The notes under the pieces were generated by a model, which was not told where the DNA came from, did no database searches, and worked only from the letters and a program-made list of their open reading frames with translations. Below are positions 1-8,926 of a stretch of 21,767 bases of DNA, in pieces (within the stretch, counting starts at the first letter, position 1; every line of letters begins with the position of its first letter). The stretch lies in assembly GCA_026396205.1 (NCBI GenBank), contig JAPLXF010000065.1, forward strand, positions 1 to 21,767, in the 5' to 3' direction. Both the position numbers and the translations under genes were made by a program. Origin of the DNA: Candidatus Moraniibacteriota bacterium (GTDB lineage: Bacteria > Patescibacteriota > Minisyncoccia > Moranbacterales > UBA2206).

Positions 1-311
1 CCCGACACGGCAAAAAAACCATTTTCACCGTTAAATCCACTACCGGCTTGTGCTGGATAACTTTCATCGCCGCCGGAGCCGTTCGTATGGATTTTGGAAA
101 TTTTCTGCTGGGCTCATTCTGGGGCGGAGTTGTCTGGAGCGGATTTTTAACTGTTGTGGGTTATTTTTTCGGCTATGCCTTCGCCAGCATCAGCCAGACC
201 ATCGAATATGCCGGTCTCGTTATTTTTTTCGCCGCCGTCATATTCATTTTAGGACTCTCTTTTTACCGAAAATACCAATCCCAAAAATTTACGGAAAACA
301 GTAGCCAATAG
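1..311 (+). CDS. DedA/SNARE-associated family membrane protein, C-terminal part
   Basis: The frame is open to the left edge of the window, so the N-terminus is missing. About 103 residues remain. They contain an Ala-Gly-x-x-Arg-Met motif followed by F-x-x-F-L-L-G-S-F-x-G-G-x-x-W and a GYFFGY segment, which is the conserved C-terminal pattern of DedA-family proteins. A final hydrophobic helix is followed by a short basic, hydrophilic tail. DedA proteins are polytopic inner-membrane proteins linked to lipid scrambling and membrane homeostasis; that role is family knowledge and cannot be tested here. A TTG codon at 48 is internal to this frame and is unlikely to be a real start. The gene ends with TAG, 15 nt before the -10 box of the next gene. 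Confidence 0.75.
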   Translation, partial: RHGKKTIFTVKSTTGLCWITFIAAGAVRMDFGNFLLGSFWGGVVWSGFLTVVGYFFGYAFASISQTIEYAGLVIFFAAVIFILGLSFYRKYQSQKFTENSSQ

Positions 312-325
312 TCTTTTTTTAGTGA

Positions 326-344
326 TATAATAAGAATGCAAGGA
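326..344 (+). promoter_or_regulatory. -10 box and Shine-Dalgarno upstream of the PP2C-like gene
   Basis: TATAAT lies at 326-331, with no convincing -35 hexamer at 17 nt spacing. AAGGA lies at 340-344, 7 nt before the ATG at 352. This is one of the few genes in the window with a recognisable Shine-Dalgarno site. Confidence 0.5.
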
Positions 345-351
345 CAAGCTT

Positions 352-2475
352 ATGTCCAAGAATAAAATGGATAGAAGAATACCTGCGCTCGAACCTTTTT
401 TCGAGAGTGTTTTGATTTGCAATGACAAACAGCTGCGCCCGTATATCGAAACCTTCGTCATCGAGCCGGAAAATATTTCCCAAGAAAAATTGGGAACCAT
501 TTTCGGCATTTTTGAAATCGCCGACGAATCCGAAGAATCTTCCTATATTGTCAACTATCTGATTTCCGTCATCAAGAAAGAATATTTTTTGCGGACTAAG
601 GGCGGCGCTTTTGAAAGTTTCGAATCGGCACTCCACAAGGCCAATTTGGCGCTTTCCAAGCTGGCCGAACACGGCAGCGTCAGCTGGATCGGAAAATTCA
701 ACGGCATTATTATGGCTATTGAAAAAAGTAATGTCCACCTTTCCCAAACTGGCAATGCTTCGGCTTTTCTTTTGCGATCAAAAATTATTACTGAAATAAG
801 CGAGGGATTGGCGCCAGAAGGGCCGGAACCCAATCCTCTTAAAACTTTTGTTAATATTTCCAGCGGCCGGCTGGAAACCGGAGACAAATTTATTCTGCTC
901 ACCGCCAATGTTTTTGATATTTTTTCCATCGAGGAAATAAAAAAAAGCGCCTTGCGTTTCAATCAGCAGGATTTTATCCAGTTCCTCCGCACCGCTTTGG
1001 GCAACGAACTCCAGCAGGCGGCAGCGTTGGTAGTGGATCTGAAAGAAAAAGTGGAAGCGCCCGTGCCTTCTGCTGATAGAAAAACCGCTTATCACAACGC
1101 TTTCAGCCAAAATGCTTTTGCAAAAACCAAACCTAAAGAAGAAACAATTGAGGCTTTGGTTCAAGAAGAAGCCATTGAAGATGAAATGGCCAAGGAACGC
1201 GGCGGACATTTGTATATCCGGGAAAGCGAGACATCCGGCCGAACCGGTATTTCCGCCCGCGAAATCTGGATTGCTACCTTGGAAAAATTCCAAATTGTTA
1301 CTCGCCCGCTTGGCCAAGGCTGGCGGCGTGTTTCCCGGGGGGCCGTTTCCACCATAAAAAATAAACTGCGGAAAAAGCCGGCTTCCGGCGCTGAAGTTAT
1401 AACCGAAATTGAAAATCAAGAAATAATAATGCCTTCCGCTCCCAAAAAATTTTTCCAATGGAACCGGGCAATGTCCCCTGTGGGAAAATTTTTCCACTGG
1501 CTAGCCGGATTATTTTCCAAACTTATTCCCAATCTGTCCAAATTAAAAAATGTATTCTTGCGGCTGGATTATTCCCAAAGGCTTTATGTTATACTGATAA
1601 TTTTAGCCATTATTTTTGTGCCGTTTTTTGCGGTTAAGTTTTTTGGGAGTTCTCATAAACAAGCGGCTCCCCCGCCGATCGCTGAACCGGTGGCTCCGCC
1701 TATTCCGCTTGAAGCCGACAAAAATGTCGTCCGGCTGGAAAATCTGGCTGACGTTTATACTGCCGAGAATATTCAGCGAGTTATTAATCTTAAAGGAAAG
1801 TTTTTCGCTGTTTCCGGAAATGAAATTATTGATTTGGAAAACAAGGAGGCTTTCGGCTTGCCGGATGAATTTAAAAATCCGCAATTTATTGCCGGCATGG
1901 ACGACCTTAATTTAATTTTTATTTTCCAAGACCGGAAGGCCATTGCTTTCAGTCCGGTTTCCAAAAAATTCCAGCCGAATAATATTACTATTCCGGAAAA
2001 CGCTGAAATCGCCGCCACGGAAACTTATCTGACTTATTTGTATCTGGTGGACACTAAAGCCAATCAAATTTACCGCTATCCCCGCGCCGAAGGCGGCTTT
2101 GGCGAAAAAGTTGATTGGAAAAAAGATGACACTGATCTAGCCGGCGTTACCGGCATGGCTATCAATGAAAATCTGTTTTTAGCCAATGGTGAAAACATCC
2201 TCAAATTTTTCCAAGGCAAGAAACAGGATTTTAACATCGAAGAAACCGCCACGCCGATAAAATCCGACCAGCTTTATACCCGGCAGGATTTGGAAGATTT
2301 GTTTGTTCTCGACCAAGCCAATTCGCGAATTGTCCGCTTGGACAAAGACGGAAAAATTATTTCCCAATTCTACAACTCCAGTATTTCTGAAGCTAAAAGT
2401 TTTTCCGTGAATACCGATACCAAAACTGTTTATCTTAACAGCGAAAATTGGGTAAAGTCTTTCCAGATGGAGTAA
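352..2475 (+). CDS. PP2C-like (probably inactive) / TM / beta-propeller-like envelope protein
   Basis: This 707-residue protein has three parts. Residues about 1-215 resemble a PPM/SpoIIE-type phosphatase fold: a strand-rich stretch GSVSWIGKFNG, then QTGNASAFLL (132-141) where active relatives have N-A-G-H-x-P, then LETGDKFILLTANVFDIF (about 172-193) where active enzymes have L-x-T-D-G. The metal-binding Asp-Gly is replaced by Ala185-Asn186, so catalysis is doubtful. A basic, low-complexity linker follows. One TM helix lies at about 411-431. The C-terminal 270 residues, presumably outside the cytoplasm, contain an NHL-like repeat (FVLDQANSRIVRLDKDG), suggesting a beta-propeller. A role as a transmembrane sensor or scaffold is inference. 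ATG at 352 is supported by AAGGA at 340-344. A terminator follows the stop. Confidence 0.7.
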   Translation: MSKNKMDRRIPALEPFFESVLICNDKQLRPYIETFVIEPENISQEKLGTIFGIFEIADESEESSYIVNYLISVIKKEYFLRTKGGAFESFESALHKANLALSKLAEHGSVSWIGKFNGIIMAIEKSNVHLSQTGNASAFLLRSKIITEISEGLAPEGPEPNPLKTFVNISSGRLETGDKFILLTANVFDIFSIEEIKKSALRFNQQDFIQFLRTALGNELQQAAALVVDLKEKVEAPVPSADRKTAYHNAFSQNAFAKTKPKEETIEALVQEEAIEDEMAKERGGHLYIRESETSGRTGISAREIWIATLEKFQIVTRPLGQGWRRVSRGAVSTIKNKLRKKPASGAEVITEIENQEIIMPSAPKKFFQWNRAMSPVGKFFHWLAGLFSKLIPNLSKLKNVFLRLDYSQRLYVILIILAIIFVPFFAVKFFGSSHKQAAPPPIAEPVAPPIPLEADKNVVRLENLADVYTAENIQRVINLKGKFFAVSGNEIIDLENKEAFGLPDEFKNPQFIAGMDDLNLIFIFQDRKAIAFSPVSKKFQPNNITIPENAEIAATETYLTYLYLVDTKANQIYRYPRAEGGFGEKVDWKKDDTDLAGVTGMAINENLFLANGENILKFFQGKKQDFNIEETATPIKSDQLYTRQDLEDLFVLDQANSRIVRLDKDGKIISQFYNSSISEAKSFSVNTDTKTVYLNSENWVKSFQME

Positions 2476-2489
2476 AACATTCGACTAAA

Positions 2490-2519
2490 AAAATACTTAT
2501 CTTGGCCGATAAGTATTTT
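2490..2519. terminator. Bidirectional intrinsic terminator between convergent genes
   Basis: A perfect 12-bp stem (2490-2501 with 2508-2519) has a 6-nt TTGGCC loop. On the minus strand the stem runs into a T-rich stretch, and on the plus strand it ends in TTTT. It lies between the stop at 2475 (+) and the gene ending at 2582 (-), so it can serve both. Confidence 0.8.
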
Positions 2520-2581
2520 GATTTACCTTTATTACGAACATTCCAAAATTCTATAAAATGTTGAAATGTTATTTTAGCAAT

Positions 2582-3481
2582 TCAGGGTTTTTTGCATTTT
2601 CCCTCATATTCACAGCCCAGTTCGCAATAATACTGTTTCTCTTCCAGCTTATCATTCCGACAAATCTGTTCATTAAGATAATTTCCAGAGCAAGTATCGC
2701 AAGAGGAACCTTGATTTTCATTATCTGCATATTGGACGCATCCGGATTTATATTGATCATCGCCGTCTGAATCTTTGCAGACATTATAATTTTTTATGCT
2801 GAAATTATTGTCGGAATAATCATTGACTTCTGGATCTTCATCCGAAATGACTTGGACCTTATAGGCATTATTCTTTTTTGACGTGGGAAGAACTCTTTTA
2901 TCTATGATCCAATTGTATTCACCTGTTCCTGCATCCAGCGTGCCATTATCTTGGATAATGTAATTAAAACCGGTCTGATTTTTCAGGCTCGTGTCATGGA
3001 TGAAAATATGGACACGACTTACGCCTTCTGCTTTCCATTTGATAGTCCTGACACTTCCAATCCTGAATATTTCTCCTCCATTGGGATAGATCACTTTGAT
3101 ATACCGGTTGCATTTTCCATTCGAGCATCCCCTGGGACAATCAAATTGGGTGGTGGAATATTCTTTTGAGTTGGAGCATAAATATTCTTGCAGCCTATTA
3201 GAATCAAGACAAACATCGGAAAAAGTTATTTCTTTTCCTGTTTCATCCCAATAAGTAAGATCATTTTTGCTAAAATAATCAGATGCTCCATTATTTTTCA
3301 CACATTCGGTAGGAGAGATTGTTTTTTCTTGAACAGGCACTGACACTACATCTGGTAAAGTATTAGCAGGGATTGTTGGAGTTTGGGCTTTTTGCCCACC
3401 AAACCAGAAAATTATCCCGAAAACTAAGGCAATCAAAACAACAACACCAATAGCAAATTCCGATGCGATTTTTTTGTTCAT
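2582..3481 (-). CDS. Exported Cys-rich protein with YPNGGE (Kre9/KNH-like) domain
   Basis: The 299-residue protein starts with a short basic segment and a TM or uncleaved signal anchor (about 8-28). There is no lipobox and no type IV pilin cleavage motif. A Cys-rich region (C60, C91, C102, C115, C119, C124) precedes KVIYPNGGEIFRIGSVRTIKW at 129-149, the typical opening of Kre9/KNH-type Ig-like domains common in CPR surface proteins. A second Cys-rich block closes the protein and includes DSDGDD, a possible Ca-binding loop. Disulfide-stabilised domains outside the membrane fit the pattern. Its N-terminal 35 residues nearly repeat those of the gene just upstream (ends at 3496; 14 nt gap), so the pair is probably co-transcribed. 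Exact function unknown. Confidence 0.7.
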   Translation of the reverse strand: MNKKIASEFAIGVVVLIALVFGIIFWFGGQKAQTPTIPANTLPDVVSVPVQEKTISPTECVKNNGASDYFSKNDLTYWDETGKEITFSDVCLDSNRLQEYLCSNSKEYSTTQFDCPRGCSNGKCNRYIKVIYPNGGEIFRIGSVRTIKWKAEGVSRVHIFIHDTSLKNQTGFNYIIQDNGTLDAGTGEYNWIIDKRVLPTSKKNNAYKVQVISDEDPEVNDYSDNNFSIKNYNVCKDSDGDDQYKSGCVQYADNENQGSSCDTCSGNYLNEQICRNDKLEEKQYYCELGCEYEGKCKKP

Positions 3482-3495
3482 AATATTTAAAAAAT

Positions 3496-4977
3496 TTATT
3501 TTTTCTCTAAAACTCTATCACTATCAAAATAGTATTCGTAAGAAATATCATGCCCTTCAATCCATTCACCTTCAATTAAGGAATATTTTATACTTCTTGT
3601 TTTTTCGTCATATCCACTACAATTATAAACCAGCTTATCTCCTCTTAAATCCTTTATTATCTTAAAGGATGGCACGCTAATTATATTTACAAACCCTCCG
3701 GCGAAACCATCCGGATTGCATTCATAAAAATAATCTTCTTTCTCGGTAAATCCATAAATTTCAGAAAAAGAAGAACTATAAACTATTTTACCGCTTTTAA
3801 TGTCATAGACACTTACAGAAAAACCCTCCCAGCCCAGCTTTTTATATGTCAAAAAAAATCCTTTTTTGGAAAAGATGATATCTTTGAAATTCAAATAAAT
3901 ATTTTCTTTATTTGGTCTTTTTATTTCATCAATAGTTTTTTTGTTCCCATTTGCTTCGAGTATGACTGATTCACTGCCATCATTCCATGCAACATATGCT
4001 TTTAAGGAACTGCTAAAAATGACTTCTCCGCTTATATCATTTTTTAATTCGACGGAAGATATAGTTTTTATTTTTCCATTTATAATTTGCATGATGACAT
4101 CATATCTTTTTCCCGACCCGTCTTTTTCTATTAAATCAACTTTTAATTTATATTGGCCTTCGCCTATTTTTATTAAATTATCCGTTTTTGCAATTTCAAC
4201 ATTTCCATACCATTTTTCAAATTGCTGGAAACTAACTTCCGGTTCTAGTTTCAAATTATAAGCTTCCTGAAGAGATTCCTTAAATGAAAGAAGCGAATAA
4301 TATTTATGTATAATTTCAATATTTGTATCTTCTGCTATTAAATTTGTTTTCTGATTTACTTGTGTATTATTTCCCCCACCGGAAATATTTTGTGAATCAG
4401 TAAATTTGAAAGTGGAAAGAATCGATTTTTCATCTTGTCCGGTAGATTCTTTGCTTCGTGCAAGAAATTTTAAGCTATATAATGTTCCTTTATGCAAAGA
4501 TACCACGGCATAATTGGAAACATATCCACCTAAAATAACTTCATACGCTTTTTCGCCTCCTAATAAAATTTCACCCAATTTTATATCTGTCCCGTCTTTA
4601 TCAAATGGATCATATGGCAATGATTTATAATATTCATTAAGGTTTTTTGCACTAGTCGGATTAATATCAATTGTTAAATCGGTATAGCCCATGGCCACAT
4701 CTCCGCGCTTATTCGGATTGGCATCTTCTTCTTGTTTATGTTTATTGCTTTGACATATAAGCCCTTGAGCACCAGTATATTCGACACAACTCCAATCTTT
4801 TGGATATTTAAATTCAATTCCTAGTATATTATTTTTATAAGTCTGCCATCCAGCAGTTTCGTCTTTAATAGTCGGAGTTTGAACTTTTTGCCCACCTGCC
4901 CAAAAAACGATTCCTAATACTATGGCAATCAAAACCAATATTCCAATTGCCAATTCCGATGCGATTTTTTTGTTCAT
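3496..4977 (-). CDS. Membrane-anchored protein with PsbP-like N-terminal domain
   Basis: The 493-residue protein begins with MNKKIASELAIG and a single TM anchor (about 8-28). Residues 43-62 (GWQTYKNNILGIEFKYPKDW) match the start of PsbP-like domains that are frequent in predicted lipoproteins and exported proteins of Patescibacteria. This domain runs to about 195 and is followed by a Gly/Asn linker. The rest, about 205-493, is a strand-rich region of unknown fold with YDIKSGKIVYSSSF-type blades that could be part of a propeller. It shares its leader with the next gene and probably heads a two-gene operon. The function is not recognisable; an extracytoplasmic location is the safest inference. 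The base composition is more AT-rich than in the ATPase gene further upstream. Confidence 0.65.
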   Translation of the reverse strand: MNKKIASELAIGILVLIAIVLGIVFWAGGQKVQTPTIKDETAGWQTYKNNILGIEFKYPKDWSCVEYTGAQGLICQSNKHKQEEDANPNKRGDVAMGYTDLTIDINPTSAKNLNEYYKSLPYDPFDKDGTDIKLGEILLGGEKAYEVILGGYVSNYAVVSLHKGTLYSLKFLARSKESTGQDEKSILSTFKFTDSQNISGGGNNTQVNQKTNLIAEDTNIEIIHKYYSLLSFKESLQEAYNLKLEPEVSFQQFEKWYGNVEIAKTDNLIKIGEGQYKLKVDLIEKDGSGKRYDVIMQIINGKIKTISSVELKNDISGEVIFSSSLKAYVAWNDGSESVILEANGNKKTIDEIKRPNKENIYLNFKDIIFSKKGFFLTYKKLGWEGFSVSVYDIKSGKIVYSSSFSEIYGFTEKEDYFYECNPDGFAGGFVNIISVPSFKIIKDLRGDKLVYNCSGYDEKTRSIKYSLIEGEWIEGHDISYEYYFDSDRVLEKK

Positions 4978-5010
4978 AATTTTTAAATTAATTAAAATTA
5001 TTAATTGATT

Positions 5011-5042
5011 GCTTACTTCAATATACTAGAATACTGAAGTAA
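5011..5042. repeat. Inverted repeat between BRO gene and PsbP-like gene
   Basis: TTACTTCA (5013-5020) pairs with TGAAGTAA (5035-5042) across a 14-nt AT-rich loop. It lies between the 3-prime end of the BRO gene and the start of the next minus-strand gene. There is no T-run right after the stem, so it may be a weak terminator or a protein-binding operator upstream of 4977. Confidence 0.4.
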
Positions 5043-5045
5043 ACT

Positions 5046-5879
5046 TTATCCTCTGAGTTTCTTTTTAGCATCTAGCAAATGATTTGCTTTTGAAACAATC
5101 GGCCTTTTTAATTCTCTTTCCAATTCCTTTCTGGCATTTCCCGCTATTCTGCCACCTCTTTTGGCGTCCTTTTTAAGTTTCGGAATATTTTTAGAATCTT
5201 CTTGGCGATGAATTTCTGTCGTTGATCTTTCGCCCAGCATTGTGAAAATCAACTCAAAATCATCCATATGATCACGGAGATTTTCCCTTTTTAATCCTTT
5301 CAGTTTTTTATATTCTTTCGGCGTAACGCCAAAAGTCGCTTTGGATATTTCCGCGGTCAAAATTTCATAATCCCTTTGTTCCTGCGCTCCGCGTTTTTGC
5401 CATTCATCCGTCAGTTCTTCGCGAATAGCAATTCCGCGCATTCGTTTTTCAATCCAATCATCGGAATAGCCTTTGAGTTTATAAAGTATTCTGGTTCTTT
5501 TAGTGGCTAGTTCCGGATCTTCAATTTCTTGTATCCGCTCATAGCCGATTTTTGCTAGCCAGCGCTTAAGCGGTTCTGCTTTGGGAGACGGGATTGATTG
5601 GATGATACGAAACATACCTTCGGTATTGGCGCAATCAGTTTCATATTTTTTACCATCATTAGCCTCCAATTTCAGTTGTCGACAAATTGTCGATAACTCA
5701 ATCTTTTCCTCGTCTTCTACGCGAATTTTCATTTTATACCAATAATCATTGGGGTTTGCGCTATCTGTGAGCGCCTCAACCACATCAATCACTGAAAACC
5801 ACCATTCATTTTGATAGAGTATTTTTCTGATTTTCCTACCTTTAAATAAAGCGATTTTTGTAGTTTCTAAATTTTCCAT
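5046..5879 (-). CDS. BRO-N domain protein, phage antirepressor-like
   Basis: This 277-residue protein opens with IALFKGRKIRKILYQNEWWF and VIDVVEALTDS, the hallmark of the BRO-N domain (about 8-110) found in phage antirepressors and baculovirus BRO proteins. The middle contains CANTEGMFRIIQSIPSPKAE and KRWLAKIGYERIQEI. The C-terminal half is charged and alpha-helical and ends in a very basic tail with GGRIAGNARKELE. This two-part architecture is widespread as a free-standing chromosomal gene in bacteria, including CPR, and somewhat resembles E. coli DinD in size. DNA binding is likely; the regulated target is unknown. Its ATG is 4 nt after the ATPase stop, so it may be translationally coupled, although it looks like a mobile gene parked behind the cluster. 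Confidence 0.85.
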   Translation of the reverse strand: MENLETTKIALFKGRKIRKILYQNEWWFSVIDVVEALTDSANPNDYWYKMKIRVEDEEKIELSTICRQLKLEANDGKKYETDCANTEGMFRIIQSIPSPKAEPLKRWLAKIGYERIQEIEDPELATKRTRILYKLKGYSDDWIEKRMRGIAIREELTDEWQKRGAQEQRDYEILTAEISKATFGVTPKEYKKLKGLKRENLRDHMDDFELIFTMLGERSTTEIHRQEDSKNIPKLKKDAKRGGRIAGNARKELERELKRPIVSKANHLLDAKKKLRG

Positions 5880-5883
5880 AATT

Positions 5884-8352
5884 TTACATCTTTAACCTGG
5901 TCCTTTCTAAAATCTCCCGATTAACAATATCTTTGTCCCGTCCATATTTGAGGTGCGATAGTTCCTTGAGCGCGTTGGCCACTTCCTGGTCGCCTTTGGT
6001 CGGCGGATAAGTTTTCATGCTGAACGGCCGGCTTAAAATATCGTTGGAAAGTATTTTGGCAAAGCAATTATAGTTGTCCACATTGACCAAGTCGTTTTTG
6101 GAAAACACCGGCTCAAACTGTTTTTCCATAAACTCGGCGTCTTCCGGCCCGATGCGGAACGAAATTAACGAACCGATATTGCCGAAAACGGCTTTGGAAA
6201 TTTCTTCCTCGAGCTGGCCGATGAATTGATGGGCCAAAATCAGGCACAAGCGGTATTTCCGGGCTTCGGAAAGTATCTGGGAAATCGAATTGGTCGTCAC
6301 ATTCTGAAATTCGTCCAAGTATAAATAGAAATCGACGCGCTGGTTTTCCGGCATATCCACTCTGGAGAGCGCCGCCATTAAAATTTTCCCGACCACTACC
6401 ATTCCCAAAAGCCTCGCATTGATTTCGCCGATTTTTCCTTTGGACAAATTGATCAGCAGTATTTTTTTCTGGTCCATTATTTCCCGGAAATTGATGGTGC
6501 TTTTCTGCTGGGCGATAATCGGGCGCATCATATCATTGGCGATAAAAGTTGTCAGTTTGCTGGTGATGTAAGGCACCACATTGGCCAGCGCCGCTTCCCC
6601 GCCAGCTTTCTCAGCTTCCTTGGTCCAGAAATCCACCACCGTCGGATTGGCGCATTTGGAAAGTTTCATGGCGCGAAATTCTTCGTCGGCCAAAACTTTG
6701 GGAATTTCCATCAGGGTATTTCCCGACTCCGGATCTTCCATCACCAAAAGCATGGCGTTGCGCATATATTGCTCGAACATCGGCCCGCCGGTTTGTTTCA
6801 GATCGTAAAGCTGGTCGAAAATTCCGATCATTTCATTGATCACGAAAGTTTTCTGCTCCGGATGCGCCGGATCATATTCCATCATATTGAGCCCAAACGG
6901 CCGTTCTACATCGGCCGGACTGAAAACAATCACATCTTCGGCTCTTTCTTTGGGAATGGAGACTAAAATATCTTCCACCGCTTGGCCATGTGGATCGATA
7001 AAGCAAAAACCTCGGCCTTCTTTAGCGTCCTGCTTGGCCATTTCTTGCAAAAAATTGGATTTACCGGTGCCGGTTTGTCCGATGGTGTAGAGATGCCGGC
7101 GCCGATCATTTTCGGCAAGCCGGATGACTGTTTTATCGTTGCGGTATTCATTGAAACCCAAAACCAAGCCTTCTTGCGGAATATCCACCGGCGGCGGCGC
7201 AGCATTGGATTTCAACCATTTTATTTTCGGCGCTTCCGTGACTGAAACCTGCAGATGGACGATGCTGGAAATTTCTTCCGTATTGAGAATTATGGAATAA
7301 TCTTCGATATAATTGCGGAAAATAAAATCATAAGCGATGTCTTTCTGCTTCAGCCGGTTCTTGATTATGAAACTGTTGAGGTCGGCATTTTCGTATTGGG
7401 CGAAAGAATTTTCCAGCTGCGCTAGAATTTGCTGGGCCCGTTCCTGACTGCCTGCTGAAGCTACCAGCCGTATATTGGTTTTGAAAGCCGTCTTACTGGC
7501 TTTTTCATCGATGCCTTTTATAAGTTCCTGCTCTTCGGGAGTCAGTTGCACCGTTTTACCTTCGAACGGATTTTTTTCCTTATCGCCGTCTTTGGATTTA
7601 AAAATCGTGTTAAAAAGAGATTTGCCGAATTCCTTGCCAATTTTTCCCATTACGGATTTCGATTGCACATCTTTAAGCTGTTTTCCCTGCTGCATTTTGT
7701 GCGCGATTGACCGACCGGATGAACGCCAGCCGGAACGCATCGGCCTTAATACTAATTGTATCGCCGCGCCTTCTTCTTTGGCCGTCAGTTTGCTAAGTGC
7801 GTTGGTAATCGCGTTCAGCGGATCGACTTCCTGCCGTTCATAAGTTTTTATCGGAAAAGCGTATTTATTTTTAAGTTGCAGCATAGCGGCTTCCGTAAAA
7901 CTGCCGGGAAAGAAAATATTGTAATCTTTGGTTTTTTCCAGCGAGGCGTTGGGAAAAAAGCTGTGAATTTGTTTTTCCACGCTTTCTTTGAATTTTTTGG
8001 GAACGGCGATGTAAAAAACAATTTCCTCGCTGTCGGCGGCATTGGCGATTTCCAAGGAAAGCGAAGGTGAACTATAAAGCAGCTGGAAGAAAAAACCTTT
8101 GGTTTCCCGCACAGTCGAAAGTGACGCCAATAGTTGTTCCATAGCGCCGATTTCCTCCTTCCACGAATCTTGTTTTTCTTTTTCTTCCTTGGGCTTGGCT
8201 ACTTTGGAAACGCGGATAATTTCCAAATCTATATTCATCGACCGGTTGATCTGAGCGCGGAAATTAAAAAAACTTTTGAGCACCATAAAAACGCCACTCG
8301 CCAGACTGATGGTAGCTAAAATAATCGTGAGTATTAGAAAAACCGCATCCAT
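5884..8352 (-). CDS. Membrane-anchored VirD4/TraG-like type IV secretion-type ATPase
   Basis: From ATG 8352 the protein has 822 residues. One TM helix lies near residues 4-26. A roughly 380-residue accessory region with alpha/beta stretches follows, and then the RecA-like motor: Walker A GQTGTGKS at 425-432, the FIDPHGQAVEDIL segment typical of DUF87/TraG-type ATPases, Walker B FYLYLDEFQN with D680-E681, and an arginine-bearing tail (FRIGPEDAEF). Relatives pump or thread DNA or protein across membranes as hexamers. No VirB4, VirB6 or relaxase is nearby, so this is an orphan motor whose partners are probably the upstream minus-strand genes. A TTG at 8412 would add 20 basic residues; I prefer the ATG because the extension is low-complexity and TTG is weak. 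The GC content is higher than in the BRO gene. Confidence 0.85.
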   Translation of the reverse strand: MDAVFLILTIILATISLASGVFMVLKSFFNFRAQINRSMNIDLEIIRVSKVAKPKEEKEKQDSWKEEIGAMEQLLASLSTVRETKGFFFQLLYSSPSLSLEIANAADSEEIVFYIAVPKKFKESVEKQIHSFFPNASLEKTKDYNIFFPGSFTEAAMLQLKNKYAFPIKTYERQEVDPLNAITNALSKLTAKEEGAAIQLVLRPMRSGWRSSGRSIAHKMQQGKQLKDVQSKSVMGKIGKEFGKSLFNTIFKSKDGDKEKNPFEGKTVQLTPEEQELIKGIDEKASKTAFKTNIRLVASAGSQERAQQILAQLENSFAQYENADLNSFIIKNRLKQKDIAYDFIFRNYIEDYSIILNTEEISSIVHLQVSVTEAPKIKWLKSNAAPPPVDIPQEGLVLGFNEYRNDKTVIRLAENDRRRHLYTIGQTGTGKSNFLQEMAKQDAKEGRGFCFIDPHGQAVEDILVSIPKERAEDVIVFSPADVERPFGLNMMEYDPAHPEQKTFVINEMIGIFDQLYDLKQTGGPMFEQYMRNAMLLVMEDPESGNTLMEIPKVLADEEFRAMKLSKCANPTVVDFWTKEAEKAGGEAALANVVPYITSKLTTFIANDMMRPIIAQQKSTINFREIMDQKKILLINLSKGKIGEINARLLGMVVVGKILMAALSRVDMPENQRVDFYLYLDEFQNVTTNSISQILSEARKYRLCLILAHQFIGQLEEEISKAVFGNIGSLISFRIGPEDAEFMEKQFEPVFSKNDLVNVDNYNCFAKILSNDILSRPFSMKTYPPTKGDQEVANALKELSHLKYGRDKDIVNREILERTRLKM

Positions 8353-8467
8353 ATCTTTTTTGTTTTTATATTCCCTGTTTTTCCTTAAGCTTCGCTTTAG
8401 GAAATTTGTCAAATGCCTAAAATATTAAATTCGCAGATTTGTATAAGATTTGTAATTTGTAGACTAA

Positions 8468-8908
8468 CTATATTTCTTTTATCAGCCCTTTTTGCACCAA
8501 AGCGTTATGCAATTCTTCAGCCAAAAGCCGATCGTGAAATTCGTCTAAAGTATAGTTGTCTTCCATATGGCGAGCTACTTTGACTGCGTGGATAACTCCC
8601 TTTTGCATCGCTAATTGAATAAGCTTTTCGATTTTAGCTTCCGCTCCTTGGGCCGTATTGGCAGCTTCGGCGTCTTGAACCACCGATTCAACCGTCGGCG
8701 GAGTGTAGGATTTTACTTTGGATAAAATTTTGTTGTAGGTCTTGTCTTTTTCGACTTCGCCTTCTTGGCGTTCGACGACTTGCTCGGGAACGGGCATCGC
8801 TTCCGGAGTGCTGGCAGGAATATTTTCCACCGCTCCCGGTTTTATGGTTTCGTTGAATTTTTCTTTGAGATTAAGGTCTTTGTCCTCAATCGGCTCCAAA
8901 TTTCCCAT
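8468..8908 (-). CDS. Small acidic protein of unknown function in ATPase cluster
   Basis: The 146-residue protein, from ATG 8908, has an acidic, Pro/Glu-rich disordered N-terminal half (about 1-80). An alpha-helical C-terminal domain follows, with IEKLIQLAMQKGVIHAVKVA and YTLDEFHDRLLAEELHNALV. No TM segment is present, so it is cytoplasmic. A TTG at 8923 in the same frame would add five residues. It lies 18 nt after the preceding gene (stop at 8927) and about 115 nt before the ATPase ATG, in one apparent operon. The helical domain could be an adaptor binding the ATPase, by analogy with the small partner proteins of secretion motors; this is inference. I do not recognise a named family with certainty. 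Confidence 0.6.
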   Translation of the reverse strand: MGNLEPIEDKDLNLKEKFNETIKPGAVENIPASTPEAMPVPEQVVERQEGEVEKDKTYNKILSKVKSYTPPTVESVVQDAEAANTAQGAEAKIEKLIQLAMQKGVIHAVKVARHMEDNYTLDEFHDRLLAEELHNALVQKGLIKEI

Positions 8909-8926
8909 ATTTTTTAAAATCAAAAA

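Noticed and set aside
778..1497. 239-residue minus-strand open frame inside the PP2C-like gene
   Set aside because: It lies wholly antisense to a protein with clear domain structure and has no recognisable motif or start signal.
2582..4977. Type IV pilin or lipoprotein signal on the two exported proteins
   Set aside because: There is no Gly-Phe-Thr-Leu-x-E pilin motif and no lipobox Cys near the TM helix.
8352..8412. TTG start of the ATPase at 8412
   Set aside because: The extra 20 residues are low-complexity basic sequence and an ATG at 8352 directly precedes the TM helix. TTGACA at this spot is not followed by a good -10 at 17 nt.
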